A stretch of 18,487 nucleotides of DNA. It comes from SM23-62 sp964575235. GTDB taxonomy: Bacteria > Bacteroidota > Bacteroidia > Bacteroidales > SM23-62. The notes beneath the pieces were generated by a model. That model saw only the letters and a program-made list of their open reading frames with translations. It did not search any database and was not told the origin of the DNA. Made by a program: the position numbers and the translations under genes. The stretch is taken from assembly GCA_964575235.1 (NCBI GenBank), contig CAZNQG010000069.1, positions 1-18,487 of the forward strand. The letters run 5' to 3'. This document shows, one piece after another, positions 1 to 6,729 of this stretch (positions within the stretch are counted from its first letter, which is position 1; each line of letters starts with the position of its first letter).

Positions 1-249
1 GATCAATTGCCTGTAGGGATCTTCCATGGTGTCGTAATCGTCGATGTCGACGGCTTTACCGGTTCCCCCTCCCGCAGCACGGAAAGTCAGTTCCCTCAGG
101 CGGCCAATTTCCTGCATAAGGTTCGGCGAATCGTTTGCCGTGATGATGTAAAGTTCGTTTTCGGCCTTATTGGTGATTCGTATGAATTTATCCTCGGTCA
201 GTTCCTTTTCAAGATCTTCCCTGTGAATGGCTCGGATGATGGGTTTCAT
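1..249 (-). CDS. GNAT-family N-acyltransferase, GlsB-like (partial, 3' end outside window)
   Basis: The minus strand from 249 down to the window edge is open for 83 codons and starts with MKPIIRAIHREDLEKEL. The readable part includes NELYIITANDSP, the stretch EIGRLRELTFRAAGGGTG, and DIDDYDTMEDPYRQLI. This resembles the N-terminus of the acyl-ACP-dependent GNAT acyltransferases of Bacteroidota (OlsB/hemolysin-like) that N-acylate glycine to start glycine-lipid synthesis. The start lies 40 bp after the stop of the upstream acyltransferase gene on the same strand, so the two are probably co-transcribed. The C-terminal acyl-CoA/ACP binding part is not visible, so substrate assignment to glycine (GlsB) rather than ornithine is inference from the gene pair and the phylum. 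The gene is cut by the window edge, not truncated in the genome as far as can be seen. Confidence 0.75.
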   Translation of the reverse strand, partial: MKPIIRAIHREDLEKELTEDKFIRITNKAENELYIITANDSPNLMQEIGRLRELTFRAAGGGTGKAVDIDDYDTMEDPYRQLI

Positions 250-289
250 GAAAGCAGAAGGTTTGCAGTAAATTTACGAATAATTTAAC

Positions 290-1144
290 TCAGCGTAAAG
301 CAGGATCCTGCTCACGGGGAAGCCTGTAAACAAGCTCCCTTACCCTGGCTGCCCATTCCTTGGGTTTGAAGGAAGCGTCAAATTTCTGATAGGAGATGGG
401 TTTCCCGATGGTGAATTGAAAGGTTTTGTTCCGGTGACGGTAAGTCTCATCGGGTAGAAAGAACATTTCCAGGTTCCATTTGATACCGAAGAATTTACGG
501 GTATTGGCAATCCGGTAAAACCTCGGGGTATTATTCCCGCTAATATGGATCGGAACCACATCCCTCTGGTATTGAGCCGCCTTTACGACGAAACTCTTCT
601 GCCATTCCAGGTCCTGGATTACGCCCTTGATCTTTCTGGATACGTACCCGGAGGGAAAGGTAAGGATCTGTGCATCACTGCGATAGGTTTCCTCAATGAG
701 GAGCACATTCTCCCGGGCCTGTCCACCATGCTTGTTGATGGGTACGAAAAACTCTTCCAGGTTCCTGATGTTCATCAGGATATCGTTCACCGGCACGATC
801 ACCTTCGGATAATGCTGGCGCAGCAGATGGATCAGCATTAATCCGTCAAAGCCGCCCAGCGGGTGGTTGGAGACGAAGAAAAAACGTCCTGTTTGGGGAA
901 GGTTCTCCTCGCCCCTGATCTCCATCTTCACATTGAATTCCCGGGAAACGGATTCAATGAAATCAAGGCCCCCTTTATGACCGTGTCTGTCGAGGAATCC
1001 GTTGATGAACTCCTGGTGCAGGATCCTTTCCAGGTACCGGTAAACGAAACCCGGCAGAAGGCGCGCCATGCCCGGATTCTTGTCGTGAAATACCTTCCGG
1101 ATGTATATTTTCTGGATATTCCGGTTTGCGGAAGATTCAGCCAT
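290..1144 (-). CDS. PlsC-superfamily lysophospholipid acyltransferase, GlsA-like
   Basis: This 284-residue protein has the marks of a glycerolipid-type acyltransferase: a block NHPLGGFDG at residues 93-101 in the place of the catalytic His/Asp motif, and FPSG at 163-166, the acceptor-binding block, followed by a basic stretch. The His-to-Asp spacing is five residues (H94, D100) instead of the four of classical PlsC. I see no clear transmembrane helix, so it is probably peripheral at the inner membrane. With the GNAT gene directly downstream (40 bp) it matches the two-enzyme arrangement for glycine lipids, in which this enzyme O-acylates N-acyl-3-hydroxyacyl-glycine. The family is well supported; the glycine-lipid role is inference. 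Ordinary phospholipid synthesis or ornithine-lipid OlsA activity remain alternatives. It diverges from mraZ across 236 bp. Confidence 0.8.
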   Translation of the reverse strand: MAESSANRNIQKIYIRKVFHDKNPGMARLLPGFVYRYLERILHQEFINGFLDRHGHKGGLDFIESVSREFNVKMEIRGEENLPQTGRFFFVSNHPLGGFDGLMLIHLLRQHYPKVIVPVNDILMNIRNLEEFFVPINKHGGQARENVLLIEETYRSDAQILTFPSGYVSRKIKGVIQDLEWQKSFVVKAAQYQRDVVPIHISGNNTPRFYRIANTRKFFGIKWNLEMFFLPDETYRHRNKTFQFTIGKPISYQKFDASFKPKEWAARVRELVYRLPREQDPALR

Positions 1145-1195
1145 TTAGATCTTTTTTTCCATAATCCGCCCCGTACGACAGGGTCAAATTCCAGT

Positions 1196-1224
1196 TAAAA
1201 ATAGTAAAAAATATGCTCTGCAAG
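1196..1224 (-). promoter_or_regulatory. Candidate promoter for the acyltransferase pair
   Basis: Read on the minus strand, TATTTTTA (1203-1196) resembles the Bacteroidota -7 element TAnnTTTG in seven of eight positions. CTTG (1224-1221) lies 17 bp upstream as a possible -33 element, slightly closer than the usual 19-21 bp. It sits about 50 bp before the acyltransferase start. The surrounding region is AT-rich, so a chance match is quite possible. Confidence 0.25.
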
Positions 1225-1300
1225 GCTGTCCCATCCTGTATCGTTCTCTATAAACATCTAATAAACAGACAATTAACAATTTGGCTTGAAAGTTTTTAAC

Positions 1301-1340
1301 AAAGTGTCAAAAAATGGGACAAAGTGGAGGAAAGTGGGAT
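1301..1340 (+). promoter_or_regulatory. MraZ box: four 10-bp direct repeats upstream of mraZ
   Basis: Four consecutive decamers begin at 1301, 1311, 1321 and 1331: AAAGTGTCAA, AAAATGGGAC, AAAGTGGAGG, AAAGTGGGAT. They fit the pattern AAAGTG(T/G)N3 known for MraZ operators, with one mismatch in the second repeat. Equivalently, TGGGA-type cores lie at 1315, 1325 and 1335, with a weaker TGTCA at 1305. The exact 10-bp period puts every core on the same face of the helix, as expected for contacts by neighbouring subunits of the MraZ ring. The last repeat ends 40 bp before the mraZ start and next to the candidate -7 element, so binding should block initiation. Confidence 0.85.
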
Positions 1341-1349
1341 TTTTTGTAT

Positions 1350-1357
1350 TATTTTTA
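1350..1357 (+). promoter_or_regulatory. Candidate -7 element of the dcw operon promoter
   Basis: TATTTTTA at 1350-1357 matches the Bacteroidota -7 consensus TAnnTTTG in seven of eight positions and lies 23 bp before the mraZ start codon. No TTTG is seen at the usual -33 distance; that place is occupied by the MraZ box. The call rests on position as much as on sequence. Confidence 0.35.
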
Positions 1358-1380
1358 CAAATTGAGCGGAACATGCAGGA

Positions 1381-1851
1381 ATGATAACGTTTATAGGCGA
1401 ATATACATGCAAGGTTGATGCCAAGGGAAGGATCATGCTTCCTTCTGCATTTAAGAAGCAATTACCGCCAGCCTCGCAGGAAAAGTTCGTGGTAAAGCGG
1501 GATGTGTTCGAAAACTGTCTTGTCATGTACCCCTTGGAGGAGTGGGAACGCCAGAACAGGATCATCCGGAAGAATACCAATCCATACAATAAAGAACACA
1601 GCCGTTTCCTCCGGATGTTTTACCAGGGCACCGCCGAGGTGGTCCTGGATTCAAACAGCCGTTTTCTGATCCCAAAGCGCCTCATGGATTTTGCCGGGAT
1701 CGGGAAGGAGGCCATCCTGGCCGGCCAGTATGGCAAGATTGAGATCTGGTCTGAGAAGCAGTACGGGAAGGTCAGCGCTGAGGTGGCTGATTTTACGTCC
1801 CTGGCGGAGAAGATACTGGGCGGTGCCGTTAATGACCTGGAGAACGAGTAA
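1381..1851 (+). CDS. mraZ: Transcriptional regulator MraZ
   Basis: MraZ is a ring-forming DNA-binding protein of the AbrB/SpoVT superfamily that controls the dcw operon, usually as an autorepressor. The 156-residue product has the two expected half-domains: FIGEYTCKVDAKGRIMLP at residues 4-21 and VVLDSNSRFLIPKRL at 87-101. The first contains the full DAKGR signature; the second reads DSNSR, the degenerate form usual for the second repeat. The length fits the family. The start is preceded directly by AGGA with almost no spacer, which is not unusual where Shine-Dalgarno use is weak. The stop codon abuts the rsmH start codon (TAAATG). The four-repeat MraZ box upstream strongly suggests autoregulation. 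Confidence 0.97.
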   Translation: MITFIGEYTCKVDAKGRIMLPSAFKKQLPPASQEKFVVKRDVFENCLVMYPLEEWERQNRIIRKNTNPYNKEHSRFLRMFYQGTAEVVLDSNSRFLIPKRLMDFAGIGKEAILAGQYGKIEIWSEKQYGKVSAEVADFTSLAEKILGGAVNDLENE

Positions 1852-2760
1852 ATGTATCATCGTACTGTTTTGCTGCAAGAGAGCCTGAATGGTCTGAACG
1901 TTCAGGAAGGCGGAACCTATATAGATTTCACCTTTGGGGGAGGAGGCCATGCCTCCGGCATTCTGGAAATTCTGGGCAACGGGATGCTGGTTGCTTTTGA
2001 CCAGGATCCGGATGCCGGTAAAAACGTTCCGGAAGATGAACGCCTCCTTTTCATAAGGGGAAATTTCAGATATGTACGAAATTATTTGCGCTTCTACGGC
2101 ATAACATCCATAAACGGAGCCCTCGCAGACCTTGGGGTGTCGTCGCATCATATTGATGTGGCGGAGAGGGGGTTTTCCTTCCGGCGCGATTCGAAGATCG
2201 ATATGAGAATGAATCCGGAAGCTTCCCTTACCGCGGAGGACATCCTGAACGATTATCCCGAGGGTTCCCTCACGGACCTGTTTCGAAGATACGGGGAAAT
2301 CGGCAACGCGGAAATGCTTGCCGGTGCGGTCGTCTCGTTCCGGAAACAGCGAAGGCTGGAAACGACGGGCCAGTTGCTGGAAGCCATCGGGAACTGCCTT
2401 CCGGGAAAAAACCGGCAGAAATACCTGGCAAAGGTATTCCAGTCCCTCCGCATCGAGGTCAACGCCGAGCTGGACGCCCTGTCGGAGATGCTTGAGGGTG
2501 TAAGCGGGTTCATGCCCGGCGGATCGAGATTCGTGGTGATTACGTATCATTCGCTGGAAGACAGGATCGTAAAAAATTTTTTCCGCACGGGGAACCCGGA
2601 AGGTGAACTGAAAAAGGATTTTTACGGTAACGTGGAGCGTCCCTTCCGGCCGGTGAACCGAAACGTCATTCAGCCCGGGCCGCAGGAAATCGAAATGAAC
2701 CCGAGGGCCCGCAGCGCAAAGCTGCGGATAGCGGAAAAAATCCATGAAGATGCGGGATAG
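1852..2760 (+). CDS. rsmH: 16S rRNA (cytosine(1402)-N4)-methyltransferase RsmH (MraW)
   Basis: This enzyme uses S-adenosylmethionine to methylate N4 of C1402 in the decoding centre of 16S rRNA. The 302-residue protein has the family motifs in order: HRTVLLQES at 3-11, the glycine-rich SAM loop GGGGHASGIL at 29-38, acidic DQDPDA at 50-55, DLGVSSHHID at 93-102, QSLRIEVNAEL at 196-206, and the signature YHSLEDR at 231-237. Length is normal. The start directly follows the mraZ stop, and the last 17 bases overlap the ftsL reading frame, so the three genes are likely translationally coupled. Confidence 0.97.
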   Translation: MYHRTVLLQESLNGLNVQEGGTYIDFTFGGGGHASGILEILGNGMLVAFDQDPDAGKNVPEDERLLFIRGNFRYVRNYLRFYGITSINGALADLGVSSHHIDVAERGFSFRRDSKIDMRMNPEASLTAEDILNDYPEGSLTDLFRRYGEIGNAEMLAGAVVSFRKQRRLETTGQLLEAIGNCLPGKNRQKYLAKVFQSLRIEVNAELDALSEMLEGVSGFMPGGSRFVVITYHSLEDRIVKNFFRTGNPEGELKKDFYGNVERPFRPVNRNVIQPGPQEIEMNPRARSAKLRIAEKIHEDAG

Positions 2761-3151
2761 GAGGGGAAATATAGAGTTCATCGACCAGAAGACAGAGCAA
2801 AAGGAGTTCCGCCGGGGCTCCTTCTGGGATGTGTTCGATGGATCGGTGCTGACGAGGGACAGGGTCGTAAGGCAGCTGCCGTTTGTCCTGTTCCTCACCT
2901 TCCTGATCATTCTCTACATCGGGAACCGTTACCATGCGGAGAGGGTGATCCGCCAGACCATGGAATTGCAGACTGAGCTTAAGGAACTGCGTGCCAGGGC
3001 GATCTCGACGGCTTCCGAACTGGAATTCATCAGCCGGCAGTCGGAAGTTGCGAAGATGGTGGAGAGCAGGGGACTGGGACTGAAAGAGGCCGTGGAGCCC
3101 CCTATGAAAATCACCGTTTCCCAAAAGAGGGAAAGGAATGAAAACCATTAA
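2744..3151 (+). CDS. ftsL: FtsL-like bitopic division protein
   Basis: The 135-residue product has the layout of FtsL: a basic and polar cytoplasmic N-terminus (about 44 residues), one hydrophobic segment at about 45-60 (LPFVLFLTFLIILYIG), then a predicted coiled coil at about 64-105 rich in E, L and R. FtsL usually pairs with FtsB and FtsQ to activate FtsW-FtsI. Sequence conservation in this family is poor, so the call rests on topology and on position between rsmH and ftsI, which is the standard place. The start overlaps the end of rsmH by 17 bp, and the end overlaps ftsI by 14 bp. A second in-frame ATG two codons later is possible. No ftsB gene is present in the window. Confidence 0.85.
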   Translation: MKMRDRRGNIEFIDQKTEQKEFRRGSFWDVFDGSVLTRDRVVRQLPFVLFLTFLIILYIGNRYHAERVIRQTMELQTELKELRARAISTASELEFISRQSEVAKMVESRGLGLKEAVEPPMKITVSQKRERNENH

Positions 3152-5261
3152 ACAAACCATAGTAGGGCGGGTAATCGGCCTTTACCTGGGACTGTTCCTG
3201 CTGGCCTTGCTGATCGTCGGAAAGATCCTTCAGCTTCAGTTGATCCAGGGAGATGAGTTGAGGCAGAAGGCCGAGGAGCTGATGCTGAAATACATCACCA
3301 TCGAACCCAACCGCGGGGATATTTATGCAAGCGGAGGGCAGAGATTACTGGCTACTTCGGTGCCCTATTACGAGATCCGGATGGACCTGAACAGCAGTGC
3401 ACTGGACGAGGAAGCATTCCGGTCCGGCATCGATTCCCTGAGCTTCTGTCTCTCGAACCTGTTTGGGGACAAGTCCAAAGCCGCCTGGAAAGATGAATTG
3501 CTGCAGGCCCGCAAGGAAGGCAAACGGTACCACCTGATCAGCAGCCAGGTTAGTTACCGGCAGCTGCAGCGACTGAAGCGGTTCCCGATCTTCCGGCTCG
3601 GAAGGTATAAGGGGGGATTTATATACACCCAGGGCAACCGCCGGGTGCTGCCTCATCATATGCTGGCGGCCAGGACCATAGGATATCTCAGCAAGGGCGA
3701 AAGCGGCAATATCGTCGGCATCGAGGGTGCCTACGACCACTACCTGTCCGGGATACAGGGAGTACGCCTGGTGCAGAAAACCGCGGGCAACCTCTGGATC
3801 CCGCTCCACGATGCCAACGAGGTGGATCCCAAAAACGGGTACGATGTGGTAACCACCATCGATGTGGATATCCAGGATGTGGCAGAAAATGCATTGCTCA
3901 AGCAGCTTTCAACAAACCGGGCCCACCACGGATGTGCCGTGCTTATGGAGGTGCAGACCGGCCGTATAAGGGCCATTGCGAACCTGACCCTCAACGAACG
4001 GGGCCACTATACCGAAGCGTACAATTATGCCATCGCCGAAAGCACGGAACCGGGATCGACCTTTAAACTTGCCTCATTGATCGCTGCGATGGAAGACGGC
4101 TACGTTGAACTTGACGATACCATTGATACCGGCACAGGAGCAGTCCGTTATTACGACAAGGTGATCCGGGACACAAGGAAAGGCGGATACGGCAGGATCT
4201 CGGTGAAGGAAGCCTTTGAATTGTCTTCGAACGTAGGCCTTTCAAAGATCATATACGAGAATTACCGGGGCAGGGAAGAGGACTTCGTGGAACGCCTGTA
4301 CCAGATGCACCTGAACGAACCCCTGGGAATCGAGATCCGTGGTGAAGGGGAACCGCTGATCCGGTACCCGGGCGATCCGTACTGGTCCGGCATCACCCTT
4401 CCCATGATGTCGCACGGTTACGAGGTACGGATGACCCCGCTTCAGGTGCTGGCGTTCTACAACGCGATCGCCAACGACGGCCGCATGGTCAGGCCCATGA
4501 TTGTAGAAAGCGTCCGCTATTACGGCAAAAACATCAAGGAGTTCCGTACCCAGGTCATAGATCCGTCCATCTGCTCCAGACAGACCCTGGAGAAAGTGAA
4601 GATTGCCCTCGAGGGCGTGGTCGAAAACGGAACGGCCAAGAACCTCAGCAATGAAAATTTCCGCATTGCCGGGAAAACGGGCACTGCCCAAATAGCCAAT
4701 GAAAAGTACGGGTACACCGTGGATGCCAGGGTCAGCTACCAGGCTTCCTTCGTCGGGTATTTCCCGGCAGAAAATCCGAAGTACTCCTGCATCGTGGTGG
4801 TGAACTCTCCAACCAGCGATGTGTACTACGGTAACCTCGTGGCCGGTCCGGTATTCCGAGAAATTGCGAATAAAGTATATGCCACGGGGCTTGAGATGCA
4901 GAAAAGCATTAACCTGGCCGGATCGGGGCCGGTAGAGATCCCTTATTCCAAGAACGGCCGCCGGGAAGACCTTGACGCCGTACTGGAAGAGCTGAACATA
5001 CCGGTGCGGGACGAGCCCGGGAACGAGTGGGTCCTAACCAGGAAGATGGAAGAGTTCATCCAGCTTGAGCCCCTGAACTTTGCTGAGAACCTGGTACCCA
5101 ACGTGATGGAAATGGGTGTTAACGATGCGGTTTACCTGCTGGAGAATGCGGGTTTGAAAGTGATCGTTCGCGGCAGGGGGAAGGTTATGGAGCAGTCCAT
5201 TCCCCCGGGGAGCCCGGTAAAGAAGGGACAGAAAATCATTTTGACCATGAGTTTCATCTGA
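3138..5261 (+). CDS. ftsI: Septal peptidoglycan transpeptidase FtsI (PBP3-type) with C-terminal PASTA-like domain
   Basis: This class B penicillin-binding protein crosslinks septal peptidoglycan together with FtsW. In the 707 residues there is an N-terminal membrane anchor at about 10-34, then a PBP dimerisation domain that starts around IEPNRGDIYA (55-64). The transpeptidase domain has all three active-site motifs: S307-T-F-K310 (catalytic Ser307), S363-S-N365 and K513-T-G515. The C-terminus, about 650-707, is a PASTA-like unit (NLVPNVMEMGVNDAVYLLEN, then GQKIILTM). The stretch at 595-640 may be a second, degenerate unit. PASTA in an otherwise Gram-negative-type PBP is usual in Bacteroidota and explains the length compared with about 590 in E. 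coli. The ATG follows a purine-rich GAGGGAAAGGA and overlaps ftsL by 14 bp. One base separates it from murE. Confidence 0.96.
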   Translation: MKTIKQTIVGRVIGLYLGLFLLALLIVGKILQLQLIQGDELRQKAEELMLKYITIEPNRGDIYASGGQRLLATSVPYYEIRMDLNSSALDEEAFRSGIDSLSFCLSNLFGDKSKAAWKDELLQARKEGKRYHLISSQVSYRQLQRLKRFPIFRLGRYKGGFIYTQGNRRVLPHHMLAARTIGYLSKGESGNIVGIEGAYDHYLSGIQGVRLVQKTAGNLWIPLHDANEVDPKNGYDVVTTIDVDIQDVAENALLKQLSTNRAHHGCAVLMEVQTGRIRAIANLTLNERGHYTEAYNYAIAESTEPGSTFKLASLIAAMEDGYVELDDTIDTGTGAVRYYDKVIRDTRKGGYGRISVKEAFELSSNVGLSKIIYENYRGREEDFVERLYQMHLNEPLGIEIRGEGEPLIRYPGDPYWSGITLPMMSHGYEVRMTPLQVLAFYNAIANDGRMVRPMIVESVRYYGKNIKEFRTQVIDPSICSRQTLEKVKIALEGVVENGTAKNLSNENFRIAGKTGTAQIANEKYGYTVDARVSYQASFVGYFPAENPKYSCIVVVNSPTSDVYYGNLVAGPVFREIANKVYATGLEMQKSINLAGSGPVEIPYSKNGRREDLDAVLEELNIPVRDEPGNEWVLTRKMEEFIQLEPLNFAENLVPNVMEMGVNDAVYLLENAGLKVIVRGRGKVMEQSIPPGSPVKKGQKIILTMSFI

Positions 5262-5262
5262 C

Positions 5263-6726
5263 GTGAAAACCTTGAACGACATACTGAAAGCCGTTAAAGT
5301 GCTGAAGCGTAGCGGTCCCCCGGACACCGCCATCCACTCTCTCTGCTTTGATTCCAGGAAAGCGGCGAAAGGTTCGGTTTTCTTTGCCATCCCCGGTACA
5401 CAAACGGATGGCCATGCGTTCATCGACAAGGCACTGGAAGCGGGATCGGTTGCCGTAGTGTGCGGGCGGATCCCCGAACATACCCGTCCCCATGTAAGCT
5501 ACCTGCAGGTGGAAGATCCGGCGCTGGCGCTCGGCATTGCCGCGGCATCCTTTTACGGCCATCCGTCGGAGAAACTCCAGTTGATAGGCGTAACGGGAAC
5601 CAACGGCAAAACCACCGTTGCCACCCTGTTGCAAAGGTTGTGCTCGGAAACGGGGCAGAAAGCGGGACTGATCTCCACCGCGGGAAACCTGGTGGGAAAC
5701 CGGGAGATCATGGCCACCCATACGACCCCGGATCCGCTGCAGATCAATCAGCTTCTCGAGGAGATGGTGGAAGAAGGCTGCCGTTATTGCTTTATGGAGG
5801 TCAGCTCCCATGCCATAGACCAGAGGCGGATCGGGGGACTCCTTTATGCCGGCGGGATATTTACCAACATAAGCCACGAACATCTTGACTATCATAAAAA
5901 CTTCAAGGCATACATACAAGCCAAGAAACGCTTCTTCGATGAGCTTCCGGAAGGAGCCTTTGCATTGGTTAACCGGGATGACCGGAACGCCCCGGTAATG
6001 GTCCAGAACTGCCGGGCCAGGGTAAGCACCTACGGTCTTAAGGGACCTGCAGATTTCAAGGGTAAAATCCTGGAAAGCCATCTGGACGGAATGCAGATGG
6101 TGATCGGGGAACGGGAAATGTGGACCCGCCTGGCCGGGGGATTCAATGCCAGCAACCTTCTTGCCGTTTATGGATCTGCCGTACTGTGCGGCATGGAAAG
6201 TGAGAAGGTTCTTACCCTGTTGAGCAAGCAAACGGCGGTAAGGGGGCGTTTTGAAACCATCCGCTCGGATGCCGGCGTTACCGCGATCGTAGATTATGCC
6301 CATACACCGGATGCACTTGAAAAGGTCCTGGGGACCATCGTCGCAGTTCGAAGCGGTAAATCGCAACTGATCACCGTGGTGGGTGCCGGCGGGAACCGGG
6401 ACGTCGCCAAGCGTCCGCTCATGGGCAGGGTGGCAGCCCGTTTCAGCCAGAAACTCATTCTCACATCCGATAATCCCAGGGACGAAAATCCCGAAGAAAT
6501 CATCCGCCAGATGATGGAAGGCATACCCGCGGCAGTGCGGAAAAGGGTCCTGTCGGTACCGGACCGCAGGGAGGCGATCAAGACAGCCGTCATGCTGGCG
6601 TCTGCGGGGGACATCATTCTGGTGGCGGGAAAGGGACACGAGAACTATCAGGAGATTGCAGGGAAACGGTATCGTTTCAACGACCGGGAGGTTCTCCTGG
6701 ATTTATTAACCACAACACCATCCTGA
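5263..6726 (+). CDS. murE: UDP-MurNAc-L-Ala-D-Glu:meso-diaminopimelate ligase MurE
   Basis: MurE is the cytoplasmic ATP-dependent ligase that adds the third stem-peptide residue. The 487-residue protein shows the ATP loop GVTGTNGKTT at 109-118, HTTPDP at 153-158, MEVSSHAID at 178-186, a probable carbamylated lysine at K221 (YIQAKKRF), and DYAHTPD at 344-350. The motif DNPR at 403-406 is the one associated with meso-diaminopimelate rather than lysine, so DAP-type peptidoglycan is predicted. The start is GTG at 5263, one base after the ftsI stop. No ATG nearby would keep the complete N-terminal domain. The stop lies 3 bp before mraY. Confidence 0.97.
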   Translation: MKTLNDILKAVKVLKRSGPPDTAIHSLCFDSRKAAKGSVFFAIPGTQTDGHAFIDKALEAGSVAVVCGRIPEHTRPHVSYLQVEDPALALGIAAASFYGHPSEKLQLIGVTGTNGKTTVATLLQRLCSETGQKAGLISTAGNLVGNREIMATHTTPDPLQINQLLEEMVEEGCRYCFMEVSSHAIDQRRIGGLLYAGGIFTNISHEHLDYHKNFKAYIQAKKRFFDELPEGAFALVNRDDRNAPVMVQNCRARVSTYGLKGPADFKGKILESHLDGMQMVIGEREMWTRLAGGFNASNLLAVYGSAVLCGMESEKVLTLLSKQTAVRGRFETIRSDAGVTAIVDYAHTPDALEKVLGTIVAVRSGKSQLITVVGAGGNRDVAKRPLMGRVAARFSQKLILTSDNPRDENPEEIIRQMMEGIPAAVRKRVLSVPDRREAIKTAVMLASAGDIILVAGKGHENYQEIAGKRYRFNDREVLLDLLTTTPS

Positions 6727-6729
6727 GAT

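Noticed and set aside
7..288. Plus-strand frame of 93 codons at the left edge
   Set aside because: The minus strand here encodes the GNAT acyltransferase start with recognisable family sequence.
1651..2910. Long open frame of 419 codons on the minus strand opposite mraZ, rsmH and ftsL
   Set aside because: It lies antisense to three genes with full family motifs, shows no recognisable domain, and is the kind of shadow frame produced by skewed codon use.
5254..6639. Minus-strand frame of 461 codons opposite murE
   Set aside because: It covers nearly all of an intact murE; the translation is rich in His, Arg and Gly without domain-like structure.
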